DNA of 64,000 bases from contig JAUHXC010000001.1 in the NCBI GenBank assembly GCA_030427205.1, forward strand, positions 496,001-560,000. The letters run 5' to 3'. Position 1 is the stretch's first letter. Each line of letters begins with the position of its first letter. Shown here piece by piece: positions 17,068-31,327 of the stretch. This stretch comes from a bacterium (GTDB lineage Bacteria > Myxococcota_A > Bradymonadia > UBA7976 > UBA1532). The translations under genes were made by a program, and so were the position numbers. The notes under the pieces were generated by a model. It was not told the origin of the DNA. It did not search any database and was given only the letters and a program-made list of their open reading frames with translations.

Positions 17068-19772
17068 CAGCGGTCCTCCCCGTTCATCGCGGCCATGTGC
17101 TCGGCCCTCTCCGCCGGCGACTCGCCGCGGCGCATGGTGAACATCGGGCTCTGCACCAGGGCCCGGGCGACGTCCTGCAGCCGCCAGTCGACCGCGTCGA
17201 GCTCGTCGGCCATCTCGACCAGGCAGCGGCGCTGCCCGCGGTCGCGCACGCGGTCGACCCCGCTGCCCAGGGCGTAGGTGGTGAACTGGTCCTGGAAGCA
17301 GGTGTAGAGCCGGCGGTCCTCCTTGAGGATGTCGGCCAGCTCGACCGCGCCGACGAAGGCGGTGCCGTCGGGCATGATGCCCGAGTCGTCGACGGGGTGC
17401 TCGCCGTCCATCTCGCGGAAGGCGCCGATGCCGTCGAAGCTCTCCAGCCCCAGGCCGATCGGATCCATCTTGTCGTGGCACACCGCGCACTCGGGGTTCT
17501 CCCGGTGCTGGGCCAGCCGCTCGCGCAAGGACCCCTCGAGATCGACCTCGCCCAGCTCGGCCTCGACCCCCGGCGGCGGCGCCGGCGGCTCGTCGCACAT
17601 CAGCTGCTCGAGCACCCACTTGCCGCGCTTGACCGGCGAGGTGCGGGTGGGGAAGGACGTCACGGTGAGCGTGCTGCCCAGGGTCAGCACGCCCGCCCGG
17701 CCGGAGCCGGCCAGATCGAAGCGGCGGAAGCCCGGCGGGCCGTCGGGGTCTTCGACCCCCGTCTCGAAGTCGACGCCGTAGTGCCGCGCCAGCCGCGGGT
17801 TGAGCCAGGTGGTCTCGAAGTCCATCAGCCGGGCGAGCGAGACGTTCGCGGCGAAGAGGTGCTCCATCACCGTCAGCGCCTCGGTGACCATCGCGCCGCG
17901 CAGCAGGTCGTCGAAGTCGGGGAAGGCGGCGTAATCCGGCGCCACGTCGGTCATGGCCCGCACGAAGAGCCACTGCCCGGCGAAGTTGTCGACGAGCTGC
18001 CCCGCCTTGGGGTCGGCCAGCATGCGGGTCACCTCGGCGTCGAGCTGCTCGGGGTCCGACAGCCGGCCTTCGTCGGCCGCCGCCCGCAGTTCGTCGTCGG
18101 GCATCGTGCTCCACAAGAAGTACGACAGCCGGGTCGCCAGCTCGTGGTCGGTCAGCCGATGCGGCGTCGGGTCTTCGGGGTCGGGGTCCAGCTCGACGCG
18201 GTAGATGAAGTGCGGCGAGAGCAGCACCGCCCGGAACGCCAGCCGGATGCCCTCGACGATGGAGTCGCCCTCGGCGCGCGCCAGCCGGACGAGCCCCATC
18301 AGCCGCTCGACCTCCTCGGCCGCGACCGGGCGGCGCCAGGCCTTGCTGGCGAAGGCGTGCACCACGTCGGCGGCGCAGCCGAAGTCGTCCTGATCGGCCA
18401 GCTCACAGACGAAGTACGGGCTGCGCTCGGCGGGCTCGGCGGGCTCGGCGGGCTCGTCGGGCGCCGCGCCGAAGGGCCCCTCGACCACGATGACGTCCAC
18501 CAGCAGGTTGCGGTCCCGCTGGGCCGGGTCGGGGTCGTCGGGCATGTAGTAGTCGTTGATGAACTCGACCGAGACGATGTGCGGCCCCGCGGCGAGCGGC
18601 ACCCGGCGCACGTACCACTCGGGCGCGGCCACCGTCGCCTCGACGTCGATGGTCTCGATCAGGCCGCCGTCGACGCTGAGGGCCATGCGGGCCGGATCGG
18701 GCCCCGCCTGCTGACCCCAGGCGCGCACCTGGATGTCGTACTCGCCGCCGGCCGGCAGGTTGAGCTCGACGTCGATGGTGCCCCGGGACCACAGGTTCCA
18801 CGCGTCGCCGGCGTCGCCGCCCGCGCTGCCGCCGACGTCCTCGGCCTCGAAGATCTGCTCGATGACCGGCGGCGCGGCGGCGCCCACCGGCCCGTCGATG
18901 ACCACCGCGTCGACGATCAGGTTGCGGTCGCGCAGCGCCCGATCGGGGTTTTCGGGGTCGGTGAAGTCGTTGAGGAAGGCCACGCCGACGCTGTGCTGCC
19001 CGGCGGGGATGTCGATCTCGAGCGCGTACCACTCGCGGGCGTCGGCGGTGGCGAGCACCTCGAACTGCTGCACCTCGGCCCCGTCGAGCCGGATGGCCAT
19101 GCGCGCCGGCTCGTCGCCGGCCTGGGTGGCGAACGCGAGCACCTGCACCGCGTAGCGCCCGGCGACCGGGTAGTCGGCGTCGATGGTCAGCTCGCCGTTG
19201 CTCCAGATGTTCCACGCCTCGTCGCGCCAGACCGCGCCCACGTCGGCGCCGACGTCTTCGGCTTCGTAGGTCCGCTCGGTGCGCACGGCGGGGGCCTCGA
19301 CGGCCCGCTGCACGAGCGCCTCGGCGGCGGCGTCGTACTGCGCGACGTGCACCGGCGAGACGCTGAGCACGTCGCCGATGTTGTCGAAGCCGTAGCCGAT
19401 GTCGTCTTCGGGGAAGTTCTGCGCCGGCCGCGAGTCGTCGCCGAGCAGGTCGCGCACCGTATTGTCGTACTCGGTGCGGGTCAACCGGCGCAGGGTCACC
19501 CGGCCGGGGTCGTCGGCGCAGGTCGGGTCGGCGACGGGCTCGGGCTCGGGCGTCGGCTCCGGCTCTTCGCCCGGCTCGGGCTCTTCACCCGGCTCGGGCT
19601 CGGGCTCTTCACCCGGCTCGGGCTCGGGCTCGGGCTGGGTCGGCAACGGGTCGGATGGCACCTCGCCCATCGGCCCCGGCAGGGCCTCCGGCGGCGGGGG
19701 GCCTTCTTCGCAGCCCGCCAGCACCAGCGCCGTCAAGAGCGCGGTGAGCGGGATCGAACGCCTGTCGATCAC
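17067..19772 (-). CDS. DUF1587-CBM-DUF1595-DUF1592-DUF1588-DUF1585 lipoprotein
   Basis: 901 residues from a GTG at 19772 with AGGAGG four bases upstream. A lipoprotein signal (ALVLAGC) is followed by an EPEPEPGEE linker, DUF1587 (RLTRTEYDNTVRDLLG, near 95-115), two tandem carbohydrate-binding-like modules (each starting EAEDVG and ending RNL(I/L)VD, about 170-285 and 290-400), DUF1595, DUF1592 (SPHFIYRVE...RLSYFLWSTMPDDEL), DUF1588 with CAVCHDKMDP, a CxxCH heme-type motif, and DUF1585. This is the Planctomycete-type cytochrome-like architecture also common in Myxococcota. With the DUF1552 protein it probably acts on a polysaccharide at the cell surface, but no activity is proven. Confidence 0.9.
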   Translation of the reverse strand: MIDRRSIPLTALLTALVLAGCEEGPPPPEALPGPMGEVPSDPLPTQPEPEPEPGEEPEPEPGEEPEPGEEPEPTPEPEPVADPTCADDPGRVTLRRLTRTEYDNTVRDLLGDDSRPAQNFPEDDIGYGFDNIGDVLSVSPVHVAQYDAAAEALVQRAVEAPAVRTERTYEAEDVGADVGAVWRDEAWNIWSNGELTIDADYPVAGRYAVQVLAFATQAGDEPARMAIRLDGAEVQQFEVLATADAREWYALEIDIPAGQHSVGVAFLNDFTDPENPDRALRDRNLIVDAVVIDGPVGAAAPPVIEQIFEAEDVGGSAGGDAGDAWNLWSRGTIDVELNLPAGGEYDIQVRAWGQQAGPDPARMALSVDGGLIETIDVEATVAAPEWYVRRVPLAAGPHIVSVEFINDYYMPDDPDPAQRDRNLLVDVIVVEGPFGAAPDEPAEPAEPAERSPYFVCELADQDDFGCAADVVHAFASKAWRRPVAAEEVERLMGLVRLARAEGDSIVEGIRLAFRAVLLSPHFIYRVELDPDPEDPTPHRLTDHELATRLSYFLWSTMPDDELRAAADEGRLSDPEQLDAEVTRMLADPKAGQLVDNFAGQWLFVRAMTDVAPDYAAFPDFDDLLRGAMVTEALTVMEHLFAANVSLARLMDFETTWLNPRLARHYGVDFETGVEDPDGPPGFRRFDLAGSGRAGVLTLGSTLTVTSFPTRTSPVKRGKWVLEQLMCDEPPAPPPGVEAELGEVDLEGSLRERLAQHRENPECAVCHDKMDPIGLGLESFDGIGAFREMDGEHPVDDSGIMPDGTAFVGAVELADILKEDRRLYTCFQDQFTTYALGSGVDRVRDRGQRRCLVEMADELDAVDWRLQDVARALVQSPMFTMRRGESPAERAEHMAAMNGEDR

Positions 19773-19841
19773 GGTGCCTCCTCGGTGGGCGCCCGGCGGT
19801 GCCCGATTGGCCGAAACGCCTTCTGTCGAGTGATGTTGCAG

Positions 19842-19870
19842 AGTGTAGCCGCGCGCATGGACCGGCTCAA
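19842..19870 (-). promoter_or_regulatory. Sigma70-type promoter of the DUF1592-DUF1552 operon
   Basis: Minus strand TTGAGC, 17-base spacer, TACACT. The predicted start is near 19835, about 60 bases before the GTG start. Confidence 0.5.
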
Positions 19871-20100
19871 GCCGAAGGCGGCGGTCGTCACCGGACCGGC
19901 ACCGGCCCTCGGTGGGCCCGAAGTCGGTCTTCGGTGGGCCCCAGGTGGCCCCGGGCGGGCCGGAGCGCGCTCGGGCGAGGGGTCGGGCAGGCCGGGCGGC
20001 GATCGGGGCCTGCGGCGGCCGGGGGATGGCCTGCTGGCGATCGGCGAGACGCGAGCCCGCGCCCTCGATCGGGCCCCTCGAGGACGATTCGAAAGACGAA

Positions 20101-20120
20101 CGGGGCCCCGCAGGGCCCCG
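20101..20120 (-). terminator. Hairpin terminator of the RPERGE lipoprotein gene
   Basis: An 8-bp perfect stem (CGGGGCCC / GGGCCCCG) with a four-base loop, 24 bases after the stop. On the minus strand it is followed by TTCGTCTTTC, a weak T-rich tail. Confidence 0.55.
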
Positions 20121-20144
20121 CGTCACGGGCATCGGCCGCCGGCC

Positions 20145-21401
20145 TCAGCGCTGGCCGCGCCGATCGCCGCGGGCGGGGCGCTCGTCATCGCCCTCGTCGG
20201 CGTCGGCGTCACCCTCGTCGGCGTCGCCCTCGTCACCGGCCTCGGGGCGCTCGCCGCGCTCGGGACGCTCACCGCGCTCCGGCCGCTCGGCGTCGCCCTC
20301 ATCGCCCGCCTCGGGGCGCTCGCCGCGCTCGGGACGCTCGCCGCGCTCCGGCCGCTCGGCGTCACCCTCGTCGCCCGCCTCGGGGCGCTCGCCGCGCTCG
20401 GGACGCTCGCCGCGCTCCGGCCGCTCGGCGTCACCCTCGTCGCCCGCCTCGGGACGCTCGCCGCGCTCCGGCCGCTCACCGCGCTCGGGACGCTCGGCGT
20501 CACCCTCGTCGCCGGCCTCGGGGCGCTCGCCGCGCGCCGGTCGCTCGCCCTCATCGGCGCCCGGGGCATCCGGGCAGGCGTTGTGGCAGGCGTCGGCGGC
20601 TTCGAGGGCCGCGTCCACGCAGACCTCGCGGTCGAAGCCCGACTCGGCGCACTCGGCCATCGCGGCCCGCGCCTCGGGGCGGCAGGCCTCGATGCAGCCG
20701 CGGACCCGCTCGCGGACGGCTCCGGCGCACTCGCGCAGGTCTTCGGCGCCCAGCTCTTCGCAGATCGGGGGCAGCTCGCGGTCGGCGCCGGCCTCACCGT
20801 CGTCGGCGTCGCCGCGCTCCGGCCGCTCACCGCGCTCCGGCCGCTCGCCCTCGTCGTCGCCACGCTCGCCGCGCTCGCAGTCATCGTGGTCGCGCTCGCC
20901 GCGCTCCGGCCGCTCGCCGCGCTCCGGCCGCTCGCCGCGCTCCGGCCGCTCGCCGCGCTCCGGCCGCTCGGCGTCGCCCTCGTCCTCGCCGCGCTCCGGC
21001 CGCTCGCCGCGCTCGGGGCGCTCGCCGCGCTCCGGCCGCTCGGCGTCGCCTTCTTCGGCGTCACCACGCTCCGGCCGCTCGCCGCGCTCGGGGCGCTCGC
21101 CGCGCTCCGGCCGCTCGGCCTCGCCCTCGTCGTCGCCTTCTTCGGCGTCACCACGCTCCGGCCGCTCGCCGCGGGCCGGCCGCTCGGCCTCGCCCTCTTC
21201 GGCCGCGTCGCCGTCTTCGTCGCCGGCCTCGTCCTCGTCCTCGAAGCCGCGATTGCGCATCGCGTTGCCTTCGTTGGCCGCCTCGAGCTCGACCATCGAG
21301 CGCTCGAAGTCGGCGTCGTTCGACTGCTCGACGGGCGCGCAGGCGGCGGTGGCGAAGCAGGCGGTGAGGAAGGCGACGGCGCGCAGATTGCGGACGAACA
21401 T
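20145..21401 (-). CDS. Acidic RPERGE-repeat lipoprotein with central Cys-rich helical domain
   Basis: 418 residues from the ATG at 21401 (GGAG six bases upstream). MFVRNLRAVAFLTACFATAACAP is a lipoprotein signal. About three quarters of the mature protein is built from Glu/Arg/Gly/Pro words (RPERGE, DEGDAE, EEGD). Near residues 215-280 a different, helical domain has eight Cys, several as CxxxC pairs (CIEAC, CHNAC), likely four disulfides. The C-terminal arm is a tandem array of a 23-residue unit. A sigma54-type promoter and an upstream dyad precede it. The mature protein would be a highly charged, extended surface polymer anchored by lipid. No family recognised; a periplasmic spacer or cation-binding role is a guess. 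Confidence 0.8.
   Translation of the reverse strand: MFVRNLRAVAFLTACFATAACAPVEQSNDADFERSMVELEAANEGNAMRNRGFEDEDEAGDEDGDAAEEGEAERPARGERPERGDAEEGDDEGEAERPERGERPERGERPERGDAEEGDAERPERGERPERGERPERGEDEGDAERPERGERPERGERPERGERPERGERDHDDCERGERGDDEGERPERGERPERGDADDGEAGADRELPPICEELGAEDLRECAGAVRERVRGCIEACRPEARAAMAECAESGFDREVCVDAALEAADACHNACPDAPGADEGERPARGERPEAGDEGDAERPERGERPERGERPEAGDEGDAERPERGERPERGERPEAGDEGDAERPERGERPERGERPEAGDEGDAERPERGERPERGERPEAGDEGDADEGDADADEGDDERPARGDRRGQR
20221..20535. repeat. 69-bp tandem repeats inside the RPERGE lipoprotein gene
   Basis: Copies begin at 20221, 20290, 20359, 20428 and 20497, exactly 69 bases apart, and encode a 23-residue unit ending RPERGERPERGERPEAG. Copies differ at few positions, so copy number probably changes by recombination without frame loss. 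Similar shorter words fill 20800-21200. Confidence 0.85.
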
Positions 21402-21452
21402 GAGCAACTCCGGGTGATGATGTGGGGTGTCCCAGTCAGCGCGGCGGAGTAC

Positions 21453-21468
21453 TGCAGCCGGCGTGCCA
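21453..21468 (-). promoter_or_regulatory. Sigma54-type promoter of the RPERGE lipoprotein gene
   Basis: Minus strand TGGCAC-GCCGG-CTGCA: a perfect -24 box and one mismatch in the -12 box, with GG-N10-GC spacing. The predicted start is near 21442, about 40 bases before the ATG. Confidence 0.65.
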
Positions 21469-21515
21469 ACGCTGAAGAGCCACAAAGCATGCGAAATCCG
21501 CAGGGTGTATCCGCG

Positions 21516-21537
21516 GGTGTCAATCGAACGCGACACC
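21516..21537. promoter_or_regulatory. Dyad GGTGTC-N10-GACACC, possible enhancer site
   Basis: A perfect 6-bp inverted repeat centred about 84 bases upstream of the predicted sigma54 start of the RPERGE lipoprotein gene, a usual distance for NtrC-type activator sites. It also lies about 90 bases upstream of the divergent ykgJ-like gene. Confidence 0.4.
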
Positions 21538-21626
21538 GGCCCGCGCCCGCGGTGCCAAGCCCGCTTGACGGTGTCGGCGCCGCTTGTCGCCGGGCGATCG
21601 CGCCCCGGCTGCTGTATGCTCGCCCG

Positions 21627-23138
21627 ATGCTGCACCTGCCCCCGCTGCGCGGCGACCTGCGAGTCGAGTCGGCCGACGAAGACACGCTCATCGTCAGCGA
21701 TCCGCTCACCGGTCACCGGACCCACCTCGGCGCCGAGAGCGCGGCGGTCTGGCGCGCGCGGGCGGCGGGGCACGACAGCCCGCTGGGTCTGTGCGCCGCG
21801 GTCAGCGCGCTGCCGCCGCCGGTGGTGCGCGACCGCATGCGCCAGATCGGAGACGCGCTGCTGCTCGATGACGACCGCTTCCGGGCGCAGGCGCCGCTGT
21901 TCGGCTCGACGCCGGCGGTCGACGACGGGCGGCTGATCCTCGATCCCGACCTGCGCCATCGCTGCGTGCGCTGCGGGTCGTCCTGCCTGGGGGTCGACAT
22001 CGGCCCGATCAGCGACCGCACGCTGGCGGCGGTCGATGCCCATCGGCTGTGGCAGGGCACCGCCGACGCCGAGTCCGCCGCCGAGACGGTGCAGCGGCGC
22101 ATCACCGAGCAGGGGCCGGTGCGGGTCTTCGGGCACGCCGACGGGGCCTGCATCATGCTGCGCGAGGGCGACCGCTGCGCGATCCACGCCGCCGCGGGCG
22201 AGGCGGCCAAACCCGCCGGGTGCCGCCAGTTCCCCTATACCTTCACCGCGACCCCCGACGGCGTCGCGGTGGGCCTGCAGTTCGAGTGTCGCAGCCTGGT
22301 CGAGAGCGCCACCGCCGGTCGGAAGGTGGCGCTCGATGTGCGCGCCGCGGAGCTGGCGCAGGTGGTCGCCGACGGCGCGCTGGTCTCCCGGCTGCCCGAT
22401 CCGGTGACGGTGGGGCCGGGGCTGTTCGTGCCGGCGAAGCGCTATCTGGACTGGTGGGCGGCGCACGCCCGGGTCGAGCGGCTGGCCGACGCGCTGCCGG
22501 CGGCCATCGCGCTGGTCGAGGCCCGCCGGGCCGAGCTGGGGCCCGCGCCGCCGTGGCTGTCGCCGGCGGCCTGGCCCGGCGCGCCGGCGCCGCCGGTCGA
22601 CATGAAGGCGCTGCGTCAGGCCCTGCCCCATCAGCTGATGGGGGCCTGTGCCTGGCTGACCCGCGACGCGGCCGGCCGGCGCGATCTGGTCGAGCAGGAG
22701 CAGGCGGAGCTGGTGCGCAAGGCGCTGTTGGTGCAGACCGGCGCGGTCCGGCTGCCACCCACCGCCGCGGTGCCCGCCCCCGCCGGTACCCCCGACCCAC
22801 GGCGGATCGCGCTGCGCGGCGCGCTCGCCGATCACCGGTCGGTGCTGGGCATCGACCTGCTGCAGGGGCTGGGGCGGCTGCAGGTCTGGCTCGATCTGGC
22901 CGACGCGGTGGCCCGGCTGCGCGCGGCGCAGGCGGCGCGGCGTCCGGTGCGGGCCGCCGATGTCACCGACGGGCTGATCATCGCCCACCGCATCCTGCGC
23001 ACGGGTATCGTCGATCACACCCTGCGCGCGGCGCACGCGGCGGTGCGGGCGACGCTGGTTCGGGACGAGGCGGCGCCGCCGTGGGTCGGCGTTCCCGCGC
23101 CGGGACTGATCGGCGGGGGAGCCGTCACCGTCTCGTGA
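21627..23138 (+). CDS. YkgJ-family cysteine-cluster protein
   Basis: 503 residues. The core near 115-215 carries the Zn/Fe-chelating cysteine cluster of the YkgJ family: CVRCGSSCLG, then CIMLREGDRCAIH and KPAGCRQFPYTF. Family members are thought to bind iron or zinc, but the role is unknown; long versions like this occur in Myxococcota. The N-terminal 100 and C-terminal 270 residues are unassigned, mostly helical. The ATG at 21627 has no Shine-Dalgarno sequence, and TATGCT at 21615-21620 lies six bases in front of it, so a leaderless message is possible; no -35 box was seen. Cytoplasmic by prediction. Confidence 0.82.
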   Translation: MLHLPPLRGDLRVESADEDTLIVSDPLTGHRTHLGAESAAVWRARAAGHDSPLGLCAAVSALPPPVVRDRMRQIGDALLLDDDRFRAQAPLFGSTPAVDDGRLILDPDLRHRCVRCGSSCLGVDIGPISDRTLAAVDAHRLWQGTADAESAAETVQRRITEQGPVRVFGHADGACIMLREGDRCAIHAAAGEAAKPAGCRQFPYTFTATPDGVAVGLQFECRSLVESATAGRKVALDVRAAELAQVVADGALVSRLPDPVTVGPGLFVPAKRYLDWWAAHARVERLADALPAAIALVEARRAELGPAPPWLSPAAWPGAPAPPVDMKALRQALPHQLMGACAWLTRDAAGRRDLVEQEQAELVRKALLVQTGAVRLPPTAAVPAPAGTPDPRRIALRGALADHRSVLGIDLLQGLGRLQVWLDLADAVARLRAAQAARRPVRAADVTDGLIIAHRILRTGIVDHTLRAAHAAVRATLVRDEAAPPWVGVPAPGLIGGGAVTVS

Positions 23139-23140
23139 CG
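23123..23140. promoter_or_regulatory. Dyad CGTCAC-N6-GTGACG upstream of uspA
   Basis: A perfect 6-bp inverted repeat overlapping the stop of the ykgJ-like gene and centred about 98 bases upstream of the predicted sigma54 start of the UspA gene. It could be an enhancer-binding site, or a transcript hairpin at the end of the upstream gene. Confidence 0.3.
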
Positions 23141-23202
23141 CCCACGGCGTCCTCGTCCGTCCGGCCCGCTCGAAAGCCCAAGCCGGCGTGCTCTTCGCAG
23201 GC

Positions 23203-23218
23203 CGGCACAACCCTTGCC
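23203..23218 (+). promoter_or_regulatory. Sigma54-type promoter of the UspA gene
   Basis: CGGCAC-AACCC-TTGCC: only the first base of the -24 box differs from TGGCAC, and the spacing is GG-N10-GC. The predicted start is near 23229, giving a leader of roughly 78 bases. Confidence 0.6.
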
Positions 23219-23306
23219 ATCGTTGCGCGCGCGGTCGCGGGTGCGGCACCATCGCCCCGCTGCCGCGCGCCGCTGCGCACCGAAGTGCCCGACCGAGGAG
23301 TCTGCA

Positions 23307-24185
23307 ATGAAGAGTTCGAGCATCGTCCTGGCCACCGACCTCTCCGAGGCCGCCAAGAGCGCCGCCGTCTGGGCCCGCGACATGGCCACCCGCACCGGCA
23401 TGCCGGTGATCGCGGTGCACGTCGTCGAGATCGGCTTCGACAACTGGCTGCACGGCCGCTACGAGATCGCGGTCGACGACGAGATGCGCGCGGCGGCCGA
23501 GAAGCGGGTGGCCGAGTGGTACGCCGACGCCACCGGCGAGCCGGCCCATCAGGTCGAGGTGCACGTGGGCCACGCGGTGCACGAGCTGACCGAGGCGGCG
23601 AAGACCTACGACGCGGCGATGCTGGTGATGGCGAGCACCGGCAAGGGCAGCTTCACCCGCACCATGGTCGGCTCGCGGGTGCAGCAGATCGTGAGCATGC
23701 CGCCGTGCCCGGTGGTGATCGTCGACCCGATCAGCTTCACCCTCACCGATACCCCGCGCATCGCCGCCGCCATCGACTTCGCCCCATCGACGGCCGAGGT
23801 GGTGGGGGTGGCCGGCTCGCTGGCGGCCATGTCGGGCACCGGGCTGACCCTGGCCCACATCTTCCAGACGCCGCGCATGCTGGGCGTCGTCGAGCTGCTC
23901 TCCGTCGAGCAGGCGGCGGAGGTCATGGGCGGCGCCGAGGCCGAGCTGCAGGCGATCGCCGAGGCCCGGCTGCCGGGGGTCGAGACCACGGTGGCGGTGC
24001 GCGCCGGCGAGCCGGAGACGGGGCTGGTGGAGTTCTGCCGGGCGGAGCGGATCGACGTCCTGGTGCTGGGGCATACCGGGCACTGGCACTCGGCCCGGGA
24101 GCTGCTCGGCAGCACGCCGCGCAAGCTCTTGAGCAATCAGCCGTGCACGCTGGTGATCGCGCCCCCGCCGCGGCCGGCGGGCTGA
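23307..24185 (+). CDS. Tandem universal stress protein (two UspA domains)
   Basis: 292 residues from the ATG at 23307 (GAGGAG six bases upstream). Domain 1 (about 1-140) starts SSSIVLATDLSEAAKSAAVWA; domain 2 (about 145-290) starts RIAAAIDFAP. The ATP-binding motif G-2X-G-9X-G-S is intact in domain 2 (GHTGHWHSARELLGS) but in domain 1 the first Gly is Ala (ASTGKGSFTRTMVGS), so only the second domain is confidently a nucleotide binder. Cytoplasmic stress or persistence factor by family. A sigma54-type promoter lies 90-104 bases upstream. Convergent with the MopE-OmpA gene. Confidence 0.92.
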   Translation: MKSSSIVLATDLSEAAKSAAVWARDMATRTGMPVIAVHVVEIGFDNWLHGRYEIAVDDEMRAAAEKRVAEWYADATGEPAHQVEVHVGHAVHELTEAAKTYDAAMLVMASTGKGSFTRTMVGSRVQQIVSMPPCPVVIVDPISFTLTDTPRIAAAIDFAPSTAEVVGVAGSLAAMSGTGLTLAHIFQTPRMLGVVELLSVEQAAEVMGGAEAELQAIAEARLPGVETTVAVRAGEPETGLVEFCRAERIDVLVLGHTGHWHSARELLGSTPRKLLSNQPCTLVIAPPPRPAG

Positions 24186-24209
24186 TCGCCGCAGGCGCCC
24201 GCCGCTCGG

Positions 24210-30350
<6,141 letters not shown>

Positions 30351-30422
30351 CACGCCCCTCCCGAGGCGAATCGCCACAAGCCGCACATATAGACCCGCTG
30401 GAGAATCAGGGCGAACAGAAAC

Positions 30423-30449
30423 ATGTCACGGACCGTAACGCCGTCACAT
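30423..30449. promoter_or_regulatory. Imperfect dyad upstream of the MopE-OmpA gene
   Basis: ATGTCACGG-N9-CCGTCACAT: eight of nine positions pair. It lies in the most AT-rich intergenic stretch of the window (30351-30504), 73 bases upstream of the start codon, where the promoter must be. No clear -35/-10 pair was identified. Possible operator. Confidence 0.35.
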
Positions 30450-30504
30450 ATTTGTCAGTATTGAAGGGGAGGCGGCCACATCCTGTGACAGACGAGCCCC
30501 GGGC

Positions 30505-31302
30505 TCAGGCGAAGCTCATCGCCAGCACGCGCAGCAGGCCGTCGGGGTCGTCGATGTGTACCCAATGGCCAGCGTCTTTCAGCGTATGCGTCGCGACCCG
30601 CTCGAGGCTGGCGATCCGCTGTCCGGTCTCGCCCTCCCAGCGGTTGCTGCGCCCGGCCAGCACCAGGTTCAGCGCCAACCCGGGTGGCGGGTTCTCCAAG
30701 AAGGGGAACAGGTCGAGGGCGGCGTAGTCGGCGAGCAGAGCGTCGACCACGTCCAGGTCGAAGCGCCAGACGAAGCCGTCGGCGGTGCGGCGCAGGTTGG
30801 TGGTCATCCAGCGGCCGATGCCTTCGGACAGACCCGCGGCGGTGAAATGGGCCACCACCGCGCGGCGATCGGCGACGGGCGTGGGCAGGGCGCGGGCGGT
30901 CTCGATGACGTGGCGCACCTCGCCGTCGATGGCCTGCACGCCCGGCGGCGAGTCGAGGGACCACGCCGCCTTGAGCCCCGCCCCGTGCTCCCGGGCGTAG
31001 GTCAGCGCCACCTTACCGCCGAACGAGTGACCCACGATGGCCTCGGGGCGCCAGCCCAGGTGGCGGGCGAGCCGGGTCAGATCGGCGGCGCAGGCCCTGA
31101 CGGTATGCGGCGGCTTCACCCCGTGGCTCTCGCCGTGCCCGCGCAGATCGACGAGCACGACGCGCCACTCGGGGTGCGCCGCGGCCAGCGCCCGGCCGAA
31201 GCCGCGCCAGTTGCCGCGGGAGCCGAGGATGCCATGCAGCACGAAGGCGGTCCGGTGCGGCGCGGCGTCGGGCGCGGTGACGATCTCGTGGGCGTTGATC
31301 AT
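30505..31302 (-). CDS. Alpha/beta hydrolase
   Basis: 265 residues. The N-terminal oxyanion segment HGILGSRGNW, the RGHGES motif, the nucleophile elbow GHSFGGK (Ser near residue 93) and a C-terminal DAGHWVHIDDP with the catalytic His are all present; the acid is probably Asp in the FLENPPPGLALNLVLAG region or just before. It resembles small esterases such as YbfF and haloperoxidase-type hydrolases. No signal peptide. Starts 25 bases after the MepA-like gene with no Shine-Dalgarno of note, so likely the last gene of a DUF4105-MepA-hydrolase operon. Substrate unknown. Confidence 0.87.
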   Translation of the reverse strand: MINAHEIVTAPDAAPHRTAFVLHGILGSRGNWRGFGRALAAAHPEWRVVLVDLRGHGESHGVKPPHTVRACAADLTRLARHLGWRPEAIVGHSFGGKVALTYAREHGAGLKAAWSLDSPPGVQAIDGEVRHVIETARALPTPVADRRAVVAHFTAAGLSEGIGRWMTTNLRRTADGFVWRFDLDVVDALLADYAALDLFPFLENPPPGLALNLVLAGRSNRWEGETGQRIASLERVATHTLKDAGHWVHIDDPDGLLRVLAMSFA

Positions 31303-31327
31303 GGGCGGACCCGCGGCGAGCGCGGGA

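Larger units (their letters stand above)
19773..20144. other. Intergenic region (372 bp) with promoter and terminator
   Basis: Between the RPERGE lipoprotein gene and the DUF1592 operon, both minus. It contains the DUF1592 promoter (19842-19870) and the lipoprotein gene terminator (20101-20120). The remainder is very G+C-rich; CGGTGGGCCC occurs twice about 24 bases apart near 19911-19944. No gene was recognised in it on either strand. Confidence 0.5.

Noticed and set aside
17097..23138. A plus-strand reading frame of about 2,000 codons
   Set aside because: Only its last quarter (from 21627) is a real gene, the YkgJ-like protein. The rest is the antisense of the DUF1592 and RPERGE genes, open because high G+C and repeated words leave few stops. 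Composition is Arg/Ala/Gly-heavy with no motifs.
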